Assembly: GCF_003144245.1 (NCBI RefSeq)
Contig: NW_020289993.1
Location: forward strand, 186,001-250,000
Origin: Jaminaea rosea
Taxonomy: Eukaryota; Basidiomycota; Exobasidiomycetes; Microstromatales
Reading direction: 5' to 3'
DNA: 64,000 bases
Both the position numbers and the translations under genes were made by a program. Below are positions 11,680 to 22,721 of the stretch, piece after piece. How positions within the stretch are numbered: the first letter of the stretch is position 1; the number at the start of each line of letters is the position of its first letter. Under the pieces are notes generated by a model. The model worked only from the letters and a program-made list of their open reading frames with translations. It ran no database searches and had not been told where the DNA came from.

Positions 11680-11815
11680 GCAGACGAGGCTGCTCAGAGC
11701 TCCTGTTTCGCGGTCGATGCCTCAATCTTCTTGACCCCCTTCTCCTCACTACCACCACCCGGCGTCCCCTCTTTTCCCTCCCCCTCCTCTCCCTCTCTCA
11801 GGCAACACCACCACC

Positions 11816-13593
11816 ATGGTCAATTGGCAAGACCCTAAGCTGGTGGCCCGCCTCGGGGCTGCCCAGATGCCCGTCCTCTTCTTTTGCATCGGCATCATCT
11901 TCTATGATCAGATCTATCTGCTCAAGTTTGACTACAACCTCCTCAAGGCCTCCCGCCGACGTCGTCTGCCCCTCCTCGTGAGCACTGCACCCCTGCCAAG
12001 ATGCGTGCCATTCACTGTCAGAACACTGAACCTGTCTCTCTTCCTACCCATCGCAGGCCTACTTTGGCGCCAAGATCTCGTGGTGGGTCTACGCCGTCCT
12101 CTGCATCCTCGGCGCCATGGGCGTCGGCCCCTACAACTGCAACGCCATGGTCCGCGCGCTCGAGTTCTTCATGAGCCTCATCGCCCTCTGCTCCTCATCT
12201 CTCCTCGCCGTGCGCACCGTCTGCGTCTGGCAGGACGAGAAGGCTAAGCGCATCGTTGGCTGGACGGTCGGCTTCTTCACTTTTGCCCTTTCTGCCGTAT
12301 GGTTTGCGGGGGTGGCGGACATCCACCTTATGTGGGTGCCCAATGGTGGGGGTGCTTGGCAGAACGTGAGTCGCGAGCAAGGATGAGGGAGCAGACATCA
12401 CGAAGCTGACTTCGATCCTACTCGCATCCCGCTCCCAGGGCGCCTGCGCACCCATCAAGGTCGAGATGCGCTACTTTGTCAAGTACATCATGACCATCGT
12501 CTATGACGCCCTTGTCCTTGTCCTCACCGTAGCGGGCGTCTTCCGCATGTCAACCAATGGCCGCACTCGCATTGGCGCCTTGCTCGTACAGCAGGGTCTC
12601 CTCTACTTCCTTGCAACCTTGGCTGCCAACCTCGTTCCCGCCGTCATCACCATCCTGCAGCTCAGTCCCTTCATGTCGCTGTACTTTGCCGTCCCTTCGA
12701 GCTTCGTCGCCGTACTGGCCAGCACGAGGCTGTACGTGCAACTGGCGCAAGAGGCTACCTCCCGCGTGGACAGCCAGGGCCGCCAGCAGCGCCACGGAGA
12801 GAACAACAATGTCCAGTGGGGATCAGGCGGTACCGGCTCAAACGGCAGCACCTCCTTCACAGAGAAGCTGTCCAACTTTATGCACCGCAATGCCGGCAAC
12901 AACAACTCCCGAGCTTCTCGCATCGCCAGCCCCACGGCACCTGGTGCACCAGGAGCAGCACGCGGTATCGTCCCCAAGGCTTCGTGCGCTACCACCGTGG
13001 GCGGCCCCAGCAGCCCGCATCGCAAAAAGGCCCCAGCCTTCTACAACTCTGCGCATCACGACGACTCGCTAGACATTCGCTCGTTCCAGGACTCGGCGGC
13101 CAGCAGCGGTGACTTGGAGAAGCAGCCCAGCCCTAACAACAATGTTGGCGTTGACTCCAGTCTCGCGCACGGCGTGTCCACAACGCTGTCACACGATCAC
13201 GAGCATGACGGGCCCGTTGACTTCGATGGCAATGCGCCCGTGCTACCAGCACCATTCGTCGCTGCTATTGACTTGCAGCCTGGAGAGGAGGGTCGCATAT
13301 CGGCAGGGTCGCGCCCTTCCTTCCAGCAACAGCAGCCTGCCCCCACACTCAGCTACTGCGGCAGTGAAAACGACGCTGTCCTCCCTTCGCCCGTCAGCGC
13401 TCAGACGCAGCAGCAGGGACGTCATCACCCCTTCAGCGCTGCAGGTCAGGCAATGAGCAACGTCCGTCTCCCCCGCATGCCCGTTGTCCCGCCTACGGCT
13501 CAGTCGGGACGTCGTCAACAGGGTACCGCGCAGGATCGAAGTGGACTTAGAGGCATCATCGTTGAGCAGACGAGGGAGGAACTGTCCGAGTAG
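11816..13593 (+). CDS. Seven-helix membrane protein with long cytoplasmic tail, unknown function
   Basis: Exons 11816-11977, 12057-12365, 12439-13593; 541 aa. Seven hydrophobic segments can be read: PVLFFCIGIIFYDQIYLL; SWWVYAVLCILGAMGVG; FFMSLIALCSSSLLAV; RIVGWTVGFFTFALSAVWF; VKYIMTIVYDALVLVLTVAG; a segment from GALLVQQGLLYFLATL to ITIL; and LYFAVPSSFVAVLASTRLYV. The ~290-residue C-terminal tail is rich in Ser, Gln, Asn and Pro and predicted disordered. The topology recalls a receptor-like protein family frequent in basidiomycetes, but I see no G-protein-receptor signature and cannot name it. Splice junctions are phase 0 with consensus sites, and the start has a strong CACCACCATGG context. 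Confidence 0.82.
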
Positions 13594-14106
13594 ACGTGCC
13601 TGGCAAGTGTAGCCCTCAAGCTTCACCCGCACCATCGCTTTCCGTCTGGCCCTCGCCTCCTTGTCATCACTCATACCAAGTCTAGCACCCCTGCTTCGCA
13701 TCTCTTCTGTGCAGCATCGCACCACATGCCGTGTCTCTCCCACTTTCTCTCCTTTTCGGTGTTACTTCTTCCTTGGCCTCTTCCTTTCCCTCTCTTTTGG
13801 ATGCCGTCCACCCCATGTAGCAACTTCTTCTCCTGTCCTTCATAGCATCACCGCATCATCCTCGTCGATGAGGGCCTCGCAGGTCTTCGTCTCAATACAC
13901 GTTCGTTCTCTCGATCCCTGCCTGCGGCTGCGCTTCAAGCGCTGCTACCGTACAAGCGATCAGCCGATGGACGATGGCGGTGATGTGCTCAGAGGCAGGT
14001 CAGCAGGATGATGCTTTCAGCGCTGCGTCGTATTACTGGGAATCCGAATCGTGCAGTCGTATCTTCCTCTCCCATCTGATCTCCCGTCGCTGTCGCCCAC
14101 GCAGCT
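13594..14106. other. Convergent 3' region
   Basis: 513 nt between the stop codons of the seven-helix gene (plus) and LIN1 (minus); pyrimidine-rich after 13594. It should contain both 3' UTRs. No gene seen. Confidence 0.6.
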
Positions 14107-15777
14107 CTACGCGGAAAAGCACTCCCTCCAGCTCCTCCAGCTCTCTTCCCCGCCACCGTCTCGTTTTCTTCTCAGCAATATCCTCTCCGTACCCCCTGCT
14201 TCAGCACCGAAGTACCCCGCTCCTCTCCACGCGTCGAGGTCTTGCGCCTTGAAGGGGCCGAAAGTCTGAGCTGGTGCCGAGCTCGTGTCTTCTGCTGTGG
14301 CCCATTTGTACTCCCACTGCTCCTCATCTCCAATGTCAGGAGCGCCATTGCCTTGTTGCTCCGTTGCCTTGGTCGCTGCTGCGGCCGGATCCCAATCCTG
14401 GGGGACTACGCCCGCTCGTCGCACCTGACGGAGCAGGGAGCGATACTCCTCGTCGTAGATGTCCGTCAGCCCTGCGGTCAGGCCCGAAAGCCGTGATGCG
14501 AGAGCGGTGAAGCGCTCGATGCGGGTGATGGAAGGGTGCTTGGCTGAGGCGGATTCCTTGCCTTTGCCTGTAGATGAGGAGCAAGCCGCCTCTCCATTCC
14601 CGTTCTCAACTAGCTTCCCTGCTTTTCGCTTCTCCTTTGCTGCCAGCTTGGCTGCTTTAGCCGCCTCCGCTCTTGGCCCCATTGCCTCTTTTCCAAGCCT
14701 TTGCAGCGTTTCCAAGACCGTCTCCTCCTCTTTCATCATCTCCACCATCTCCCGGACCATGCCCCATCGCCCATCCTCCTCTTGCACTTCTCGCTTCTCT
14801 TCCCTCTCCTGAATCCTCGCCTCTTGCTCGCGCTTCTCTTTGGCCTCACGAGCGGCTTTGATCGACTTGCGCGAATAGTTGCCGGCTAGCCAAGCATCGT
14901 GCTCTGCGTGCGGGTCTCGGGCGTTCGCTTGATAGTTGCCCTCTGAGTCGAATCGACCCGACTGCATTTCGCTTTTCATATTGAAAGAGGAGAGTTTGTG
15001 TCCCTAAGCGGCGAGGCGAAGAGGAGTGACGCGAGATGTCAGTAGACGGGTGGGAGCAGCATGTAAGCGGTTGGATCAGCTCACCATGTCGTCGAAAGGG
15101 TCGGCGCTCTTTCCCTTTTTGCCTGCTTTCGCTTTGCCTTTGCCCTTGGCGTCGCCACCTTCTCCGTCGTCTTCATCGTCGTCCTCGTCCTCGCCCTCTA
15201 GCTCCAGCTCAGGGTCACGTTCCTCATCTCTATCGCTCTCATCGCTTAGCACGTCTCCCGTCTGATCGCGCTGGGCATCAAATTCTTGCCCTTCAATATC
15301 GCCCAGCTCAAGATATCCCTCTTTCCCGCCCTTCTTCTTCTTGTCTTGCTCCTTGCCTTTCGCTCTTGCTTTTGCGACGTCTACGTCCCCGGCGTTTCCA
15401 TCACCAAACATGTCTTCCTCCTCTTCGTCTGCTCCATCTGGTTCAAGGCCACCATCTCCATCCTCTTGATCCTTGTCCTGCTCCTCTTCCTCATCTTCGC
15501 TCTCCCCCTCGCTGTCATAGCCATCCGTTACAATTCTACCTTTGCGCCCTTGCTGATTGCGTTTTGCATCTTGTTCAAGAAGATCGATATCCACGCCGGG
15601 GAGGGAGCCCTGAGCATGCGCTTCGTCGCTTTCCTGGTCGGCGAAGCGGGTGCGCTTCCCTGCTGATGAGGAGGAAGGTCCAGCTGCTGACTCTGGAGCG
15701 AAGGATGGAGCGACGCCTGAGTAGGAGGGGTGCTTTCGCTTTGGCGCTGCGGATGTGGGGTTCAATAGTGGTTGCAT
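14107..15777 (-). CDS. LIN1: GYF-domain U5 snRNP protein, LIN1/CD2BP2 family
   Basis: Exons 15085-15777 and 14107-15003; 529 aa. CD2BP2 (U5-52K) and yeast Lin1 are U5 snRNP factors that bind proline-rich ligands through a C-terminal GYF domain. The first half is acidic and low-complexity (DSEGESEDEEEEQD, GEDEDDDEDDGE) with a basic KGKGKAKAGKKGK patch, as in the family. After the intron the conserved linker SSFNMKSEMQSGRFDSEGNY follows, then a Lys/Arg/Glu-rich helix. The GYF domain occupies about 454-529: WEYKWA, FGPFKAQDLDAW and GAGYF are the ligand-binding signature residues. The intron (81 nt) joins DPFDDM to GHKLSSFN in frame. Confidence 0.9.
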
Positions 15778-16420
15778 CGCAGCTTGCTGGGGGATTCGGT
15801 GTGAGAAGGCGGACGAGAAGTTGCAACAAGCAGACTTGCGCTCAGTCCGCCTTCAAAGGCGCGCATGTTCCTGTGGAGGGCGGCCCTCGACGGCGGCTAC
15901 GGTCGCGGTAGACTGAAGGTGGCCATCAAGCTCCGCCAACGCTCTTTGCGACCGCTTGAGCACTCGGGCAGGTGTGGAGTAGGAAGTCTCATTTGAGATT
16001 GCCACCAGAAGGGGTCAGGCTTGCTACTGATTGGGGTCATGAGGGTAGCCCTCGAAGCAAGGCGCGATGGGACTCGGCGCCGCGCTGAGCGTGGACTGGG
16101 ACGTCGTCGAGTGCGCCAACGTCGTCCGAGCGCCATTCAGCATGCGAAGGTACAAATGGATCGAGTCAGCTGCTGGACTCATCACCGCTGGGGCAACTTC
16201 ATCTGCATCTCATCCCCCGGCCTCTCTTCGGACGGGACCAGTCAGCCGGCCAGCCGGTGGCAATGGATTGATAGCACGCTTCTGTATTTCACGGATCAGA
16301 GAGACTAGTAGTAATGAGAGTCAAAGAGAGGAAGAGCAACCATGCGAAACTCAATCGATGCCGGCCGACCTCGCAAACGACGACGGTCTATTGCTTGCAC
16401 CGCTCTACGCTGCGCCACGT
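15778..16420. other. Intergenic region
   Basis: 643 nt between the LIN1 start and the transketolase stop codon, both minus strand. It should contain the LIN1 promoter and the transketolase 3' UTR. No distinct element recognised. Confidence 0.55.
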
Positions 16421-18839
16421 TTACTCGAAAGCAGCGGTGAGCTCAATGGGCGAAACAAGGGGGATCTTCTCCTTCTTGTAGTAGGCAATGACCTTCTCGG
16501 CCTTCTCAGCGAAGGGCTTGGGAGCGATCTGGAGCTTCTCGTAGACCTGAGGAGCAGGGGCAGAAGCACCGAATCGGTTGATGCCGTGCTGGACGTGCGA
16601 GTACTTGTGCCAGCCGAGGGTGGTGTAAGCCTCGAGTGAGATGATGGGCTGGCCGCTGGGCAGCACGGAGCGGCGGTACTCCATGGGCTGGATGTCGAAG
16701 ACGCGGAAGCAGGGCATTGATACGAGGCGGGCCTTGATGCCCTTCTTCTCGAGCTCAGCGGCGGCGTCGCGGGCGATGGCGACCTCGGAACCAGTGGCGA
16801 CGAGGGTGACGTCGGCATTCTCAACCTCCTTGAGGACGTAACCACCCTTCTCTGCCTTCTCGATGGTAGAGCCTTCGAGCTGGGGCAGGTTCTGGCGCGA
16901 GAGGGCAATGACCGAGGGGGTCTTGGCCGACTCGATGGCGACCTTGTACATGGCCGAAACCTCGTTACCGTCAGCAGGGCGCATGAAGTTGAGGTTGGGG
17001 ATGGCACGGAGGGCCATGGCCGTCTCGATGGGCTGATGAGTGGGTCCGTCCTCACCGAGACCAATCGAGTCGTGGGTAGCGACCCAGATGGCGCGGAAGT
17101 TGGAGAGGGCAGAGAGACGGACGGCTCCGACGGCGTAAGAGACGAAGTTGAGGAAAGTGCCCGAGGTGGGGATGTGCAAGCCGTAGGCGTGGAGACCGTT
17201 CATGATGGCGCCCATAGCGTGCTCACGGACACCGTAGCGGATGTAGCGACCGCTGTAGTTGCCCAATTGCGACGAGGGGTGCTGGAAGTCGGTGGCGTCA
17301 GACCAGCGGGTAAGGTTAGAGCCGGTCAAGTCGGCAGAGCCACCGAGGAGCTCAGGCACGGCAGCAGAGACCTTGGACAGGAGCGTCTCGGAGAGCTTGC
17401 GGGTAGCGACGGCCGAGTCGGAGGGCGAGTACGTAGGGAGAGCCTTCTCCCATCCGTTGGGAAGCTTGCCCGCCATTCGGCGCGAAAGCTCAGCGTGCTC
17501 GGCGGGGTACTTAGACTTGTACTGCTCGAACATCTGGTCCCACTCCTTCTGGTAGCCGGCGCCACGCTCCTGGATCTGGTGCCAGAAGTCGTAGACCTCC
17601 TGGGGAATGTGGAACTTCTTGGAGGGGTCGAAGCCGAACTTCTCCTTGAGCTGCTCGATGTCGTCGGCCTTGAGGGGAGCGCCGTGGGTGCCGGCACCGC
17701 CCTGGATCTTGGAGCCGTAGCCGATGGTGGTCTTGAGACGGATGATGGTGGGCTTGTCGGTGACCTTCTTGGCCTCCTCAAGAGCCTTGGCCATGCCGGC
17801 AAGGTCACGGTCACCGTCGTTGACGTGGAGCACGTGCCAGTCGTATGCGAGGTAGCGCTGCTCGACGTCCTCGGTGAAGGAGCAAGCAGTGTCGCCGTCA
17901 ATGGAGATGTGGTTGTCGTCGTACACGCAGATAAGGTTGCCAAGCTAAAGGAGGCAAGAGAGGGTTGAAGGTCAGCCGTTGAACGAGGCATAAGGCGGCT
18001 GCGGAGCATCTCACCTTCAAGTGACCGGCGAGCGAGCATGCCTCGCTCGAGATGCCCTCCATCAAGCAGCCATCGCCGAGGAAGCAGTAAGTGAAGTTGT
18101 TGAAGAGCTCAAGACCCTCCTTGTTGAACGTAGCTGCAGCGTTGGCCTGAGCAATGGCAAGACCTACGGCGTTGCTGATGCCCTGTCCAAGGGGGCCAGT
18201 TGTGCACTCGACCATGGGGGTGTCATGTCCGGCTTCGGGGTGACCAGGGGTCTTGGAGTCGAGCTGACGGAATTCCTTGAGGTCTTCCATGGACAGCTCG
18301 TAGCCCAGGAGGTGGGCAATCTGCGGCGGAAGGGGGGCGAGAGTCAGTCACTGACGCGACTGCGGCAACTGGTAGCGAGCACCTCCTTCTCCTCCACAGC
18401 ATCCTCAAAATCTGCAACTCACGATGTACTGCAGGGCACAGCCGTGGCCATTGCTCAACACGAAGCGGTCCCTGTTGATCCAAGGGGTCTTGCCAGCTCC
18501 GGAGGTACGGAAGAGCCTTGAGGAGCGATCGGGGAAGGAGGTGTTGGGTCAGACTCGCGCTGGTGACGCGGGGCGGGTCAGTGCGGACTCACTTGGAGAA
18601 GAGGACCTGCGAGATGGGTGCCATGCCTGTTGATAGAGCTCGAGTCAGCTCCTGTTTCTCTACTCTGAGGTCTTGAAAGTCTTGTGCAGCCGCAGAGGAC
18701 CGTAGAAGGGGGACTCGGGATACTCACCCATGGGCATGCCGGGGTGGCCCGAGTTGGCCTTGGCGACAACGTCAGCCGCGAGGCATCGGATGGTCGCGAC
18801 GGAGAGCTCGTCAATGTTGGTGGGCTTGAGAGACGACAT
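16421..18839 (-). CDS. TKL1: Transketolase
   Basis: Exons 18728-18839, 18593-18626, 18423-18516, 18015-18320, 16421-17944; 689 aa. This thiamine-diphosphate enzyme moves two-carbon ketol units between sugar phosphates in the non-oxidative pentose phosphate pathway (cytosol). Visible: [41 protein letters not shown], the ThDP/Mg motif GDGCLMEG continuing to [74 protein letters not shown] and [11 protein letters not shown]. The very short 34-nt second exon encodes [12 protein letters not shown]. Its size matches the family. Heavy codon bias (few T/A-ending codons, leaving long antisense open frames) suggests high expression. A 5' UTR intron is likely just upstream. Confidence 0.97.
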
Positions 18840-19013
18840 CTGTGCAGCATAGGCGGTGGGCGGCGATCGCAGCATGGTAGGAAGGCGAGGAGGGGACGTG
18901 GAGGCGCGCAGAAGGAGGGTGAGGGAGCGTCTCGGTCAGCGCCTGCTGTTCCCTGGTCTACCACCAGTTCGTCATAATCATCATCATGGGATGTTCTGCC
19001 ACTCGTGCTCACC
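18840..19013 (-). promoter_or_regulatory. Probable 5' UTR intron of transketolase
   Basis: Read on the minus strand, CTAAG|GTGAGC at 19013 and TGCACAG|ATG at 18840 form a consensus donor and acceptor of a 174-nt intron ending directly before the ATG. The upstream frame is open in phase but has no ATG, so it is taken as leader. Inferred from consensus only. Confidence 0.45.
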
Positions 19014-20406
19014 TTAGCAAAAGTGAAGAGGTCGTGAAAGATACGGAGGAAAGGTGTTGGTGAAGAAGAGGGAGCGAGGCTGAATGCTGCGACGAAGTTC
19101 TGCCCGCTCGCCGCGCTGCTGGCTTTGCTTTGTGGCTGGCCCGCCCTCACAGGCACAGCGCCCGCGCCATCAAGGCTTCCGGGCCACGCACGCGGCCAAC
19201 GATTGAGGGTCCACTTTCTCTCGATCTCCGCCCAGCAGCCATAGGCAGAAGTCTCGGAGAAGACGCCAGAGCAGCGTTTTGCAAGTCGACGGAGCGCGAC
19301 GGCCAGCTCAAGCGGCGAATTTGGAAGAACTGACGCACGCAGCTTGATGATGTCACCTCGCCCAGACGAACGAAGCGGCGCATTTCATCTCAGAGCCCAA
19401 CCAGCGGCGGTTGCACTGTCGGCCGCTGCCATAGCAAGGCACGATGATGAATGATGATCATACCAAAGAGCAACTTCGGAAGATGCCAGCCAACTGTCGC
19501 GGCCCGCTCGAGATGGCCATCCGAGGGTGCGAGATCTGACTGGGCGATGGACGCTTGTCAAGCGTGACCATGCTCGCCGACCGTGACCATGCTCGCCGAC
19601 CGTGACCACGCTCGCTCGGAAGCGTGGTCTTCAACGGTGCCCCATCTGCCACAAGGTAATCAATCACCTACAGACTCCTCGTCAAGCGTCAAGATTGTCG
19701 CAGTGCAGCCGTCACAACCGTCGCTGCCATCTCTGCTCGAGGGCGGAGGGCGGAGTCGCACAGCGAAGGGTACGCAGATCGCTGACTGCCTGCCTCAGTA
19801 TCAAGAGCTCGGCGCGCGCTGACCGACAACAGCCAGCCTGGGATGGAGCTAAACAACATACAGGCCCGTGCTTTCTGCCGTCAAGAGTGAAGGCATCGAA
19901 GTCGACACTCACCCGATCAGAGGCAGCTCGGAAGGTTTGTGGTGTCCGGCGATGAGAGACGCTTCGCAGTGCGAGTGGCGGCTCGTCAAGATCGCCGCCT
20001 GCAGTGGGAGCTGCTGCGGAAGTCAAGCGGCCGGTACGGTCTGGATCTGAGAGTATGAGGGTTCATGGCTGAAGGTCACGCATCGGTCAGGCTAGAGACC
20101 GTCTTCAGGGACGGCGGTTGTGTCTTGCCCAGGCACGCTGTTGCCCTCACGCCGGTCCTCGATGTCCCGGTTGGAGATCGAGTCGTAGACGCTGAGGCAA
20201 CGACGAGGACGAAGCGGCTTCGCGCGAGGCGGGATTGGCTTGCAAGCTGGCATCGCCCCGCGAGATCGCATTCGAGCTCTCACCGCCCGCTCCTCTTTCT
20301 CTCCTCACCACTTTCACTCCATCACCTCCAACTGACGACCTCGATCGGGACTCTCCCTCTTCAAACTCTTCTTACGTTCCTCACCACCTCTTTAAGTTTT
20401 ACAATC
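19014..20406. other. Intergenic region upstream of transketolase
   Basis: About 1.4 kb with no supported gene. It includes a 19-bp tandem repeat (separate entry). From about 20280 the plus strand becomes pyrimidine-rich and ends in a plausible leader and ATG at 20407, as though a plus-strand gene once began there. Confidence 0.5.
19563..19615. repeat. 19-bp direct tandem repeat, about 2.8 copies
   Basis: Units CGTGACCATGCTCGCCGAC at 19563-19581 and 19582-19600 are identical; a third, diverged partial copy covers 19601-19615. Read directly. No function apparent; slippage or short duplication is the likely origin. Confidence 0.85.
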
Positions 20407-21275
20407 ATGCCAGCATCGCAAGGGCCTCAAATTCTGGTGGCTACCCCGATCCTGGGCTTCGCCGCCGATCAGTGACGAGCTCAAGGCTCCTCATCTTTGT
20501 CGACGTGGCCGAGAACATAGCCGACATCCAATGTGATCGTCTTCAAAGGCCGAAGTGGTAGTAGGAGGTGATAGGTCAGCAACTCGCCTGCTGGCACCAA
20601 CCCAGCCGTGGCTATTCGTCCTCAGCCTTCGCAAACGCTTGCCTTGGATGTCGGTTATGTTCTCGGCCATGTCTTCGCAGGGGGGGTGTTGGATTCCCAG
20701 CTTCAAGAACAAAGGCAGGTTGCTTCCTCGCACGCTTCGCCGTAGTCTGAGGCAGTGCTCAGCAGCTCCAGCGTCCTCGACGGTAACTCAAGCACCGACA
20801 TCATCGAGAACCGCATACTCTGAGAGACAACGTCCTACTGGATGCTGGACCGATGCCGTCAGCTCGAGTCGGTCGAGGCATCCAGCCCACTCCATCAAGC
20901 CCGCACAGCCATCGTCGAGCTTTACCGGATGCTTGCAAGCTACAGACGTACTACAGTCGGCGAAGTAGCCAAGCAGACAAAGAACGAGTTTCAAGCCTAC
21001 ATCGCGACAAAGCTGCTCGTCCAGAGAGTCAATCAAAGCAACTGCGACCCACAAGGACCTCGATCTCAAGCGTGATAGGGATGGACCAACAAGCAGTGAG
21101 TCACGGGCAATCGCGCACGCGTTGGTCCTTCTCCATGCTGACTACTGCTCTTCTGCCGCCTCCTCTTGGCAGTCGCACCTCAACAATTGACTCCCCGCCG
21201 TTCCCATCACGGTGGATTGTGTTCTCCCCACACATTTCAGCCATAGCCTCCAACTCGCGGAAGTGTGACTGGTAG
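20407..21275 (+). other. Disordered coding-like stretch upstream of the zinc-finger gene
   Basis: A pyrimidine-rich leader precedes an ATG at 20407 (22 codons, MPASQGPQILVATP...). Farther on, plus-strand frames read convincingly like protein for short stretches, for example VLDGNSSTDIIENRIL before a TGA at 20821, then YRMLASYRRTTVGEVAKQTK up to a TGA at 21073. A good consensus intron (donor GTGAGT near 21095, CTGAC branch, TTGGCAG acceptor near 21172) lies between frames. I could not assemble one continuous gene: stops and frame changes intervene. It may be a decayed gene, the 5' part of the zinc-finger gene below, or chance. Confidence 0.35.
20502..20673. repeat. Imperfect 56-bp inverted repeat
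   Basis: Left arm about 20502-20557, right arm about 20618-20673, spacer about 60 nt. The core is 26 nt long with one mismatch (20506-20531 against the reverse complement of 20644-20669). Outside the core roughly a dozen further mismatches occur but no gaps are needed. Both arms give similar peptides on opposite strands (AENIADIQ and AENITDIQ), which points to an inverted duplication of one sequence. It could be a decayed terminal-repeat element or a foldback; no transposase is visible. Confidence 0.7.
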
Positions 21276-22721
21276 CAACCAAGTAGTAGCGGAATATCCT
21301 TGCACCGCCAATACGCGCGTTGCCCTCGCGAAGGCTCACACCAGTATTGCTCAACTGGTTCGGGCACTTCTGTGTTCAGCGCCAACGGACTCGAGACCGA
21401 AGCCCACGTCAAGGCCCATCGACGTAAGCTGGCCGGTGCAGTGGCGTGCCCATTCAATCTTCATAGTGGCCAGCCCTGCGCTTACGAGCTCGACGCGGGT
21501 GCAGCAGCACAAGTACGAGGCAGCTCTCGCATCAGCGAGGAGCTGATCTGGCACGCTGAGGTTGGGCATGGCCACTTCGTCTTCAACAAGGACACGCCGG
21601 CGTTTTGTCGCACGCATCAGAAGTGGAACCTTGGCTTCAGCATGATTGCGAGTCACAACGCCGAGCATCTCTCTCGCCTGCTCGATGCCTCGTCGGAGTC
21701 GCCTGCTTGGGAGGACAAAGCCTGTCCTTTCTGACTTCACGATGTGGGCCTCCCACTGCATGTCCGCGGCGAGCTGTTCGACGGCCCACTCATGAGCCAC
21801 GCTCAGCACATCGCTGAGCGACACCTGTACGGTAGGCGAGACGAGTGGGTGTCGTGCCCGATCTGCGCCGACGAGCTGCACATCGCAGACCTCCTTCAAC
21901 ACCTTCTCTCATCACACGGCCTCCACTACGGGCAACAGCGAAGCCCGGCCATCGAGCATGACTGGCCGAAATTGCCGACTCCGTCTGGACAAGCTCAGAG
22001 GCAGCGACGCGATGAATGGATCGACTGGGTGCAGTCGCTTCTGAATCCCGCATCTTCTGCTCCCCCTGCCGCCGCCGCCACGATGGAAGAGGACGGTCGC
22101 GCTCCCTCCAAAGAGATGACGAGAAGGCGCAATGGGCGCAGTTCGACGACACGAAAAAGCAAGGAGGTCTATGGGCAGAACGCATGCCCATATTGCCTCC
22201 TAGAGGGCAATACCAAGACGTACGCAGCTCAGCAGGGCTCGGCACACCTAGCATCTCATCTGTTTGAGATCAGGGAGAAGAAGCCAGCTTGTCCGGTGTG
22301 CAGCGAGACGGTGTCCATCGTGGGCCTCTTTGCGCATCTCGAGGGACATGGTTTCGCCCTGTCCGGCAGTGCCACGGACAAAACAAACGGCAAGACCAAG
22401 AAGGTATACTCTGGTTCCTCGGGCGACACGCGCGCAAAGAAGGAATCCATGGCTTGGGTCAGCAATGGTTGCCCCGAGGACACCCTCTCCCCCCCTCAGG
22501 CGAAGAAGAGAAAGGTGGCCGCAGGCCCCTCTCACTCGGTCGCCTCCTCCGCTCGCCCCGCCGCCGCAGGCCCCTCTGGATGCGCCGCCTCCCTCGCTCG
22601 TTCTGCCACCGCAGGCCCGACTGCTCATACGAATACTGCTTTGCGACCGCTTTCTGCTTGTCGCGGAGGCCGTCCGCAGCCGAACTACCGACTGTCATCG
22701 GCGAGCGACGACTCGGAGTGA
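21276..22721 (+). pseudogene. Multi-zinc-finger protein gene interrupted by an in-frame TGA
   Basis: One frame runs from after a TAG at 21273 to the stop at 22721, broken only by TGA at 21732-21734. It reads as a series of Cys/His modules: SCPICADELHIADLLQHL..HGLH, NACPYCLLEG...HLASH and ACPVCSETVSIVGLFAHLEGH, plus upstream EAHVKAH and HAEVGHGHF. The TGA falls exactly where the second Cys of another module is expected (ACPF-stop-LHD, compared with ACPYC, SCPIC, ACPVC), one base from TGC. The first real ATG after it is at 21792, which would give a 309-aa protein with two or three modules and a basic, low-complexity tail containing AKKRKVAAG, a likely nuclear-localisation signal. So this is either a nonsense-mutated gene, a shorter gene starting at 21792, or a sequence error. 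Nucleic-acid binding is inferred. Confidence 0.55.

Larger units (their letters stand above)
10028..11815. other. Intergenic region
   Basis: About 1.8 kb between GPD1 and the seven-helix protein, both plus strand. No convincing gene. It contains a CTG microsatellite and a TATA box (listed separately). Open frames on both strands are short and lack family motifs. Confidence 0.55.

Noticed and set aside
11816-13593. Calling the seven-helix protein a GPCR
   Set aside because: Helix count alone is insufficient; no receptor signature residues could be recognised.
17036-17968. 310-codon open frame antisense to transketolase
   Set aside because: Same reason: codon bias of a highly expressed gene suppresses antisense stop codons.
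18840-19156. N-terminal extension of transketolase through the upstream exon
   Set aside because: The frame is in phase across the putative intron but has no ATG, and the canonical protein begins at 18839.
21732-21734. TGA as selenocysteine in a CxxU motif of the zinc-finger protein
   Set aside because: TGA replaces a Cys, which is how selenoproteins look, but basidiomycetes are not known to have selenocysteine machinery, the context is a zinc finger rather than a redox enzyme, and other genes here use TGA as a normal stop.
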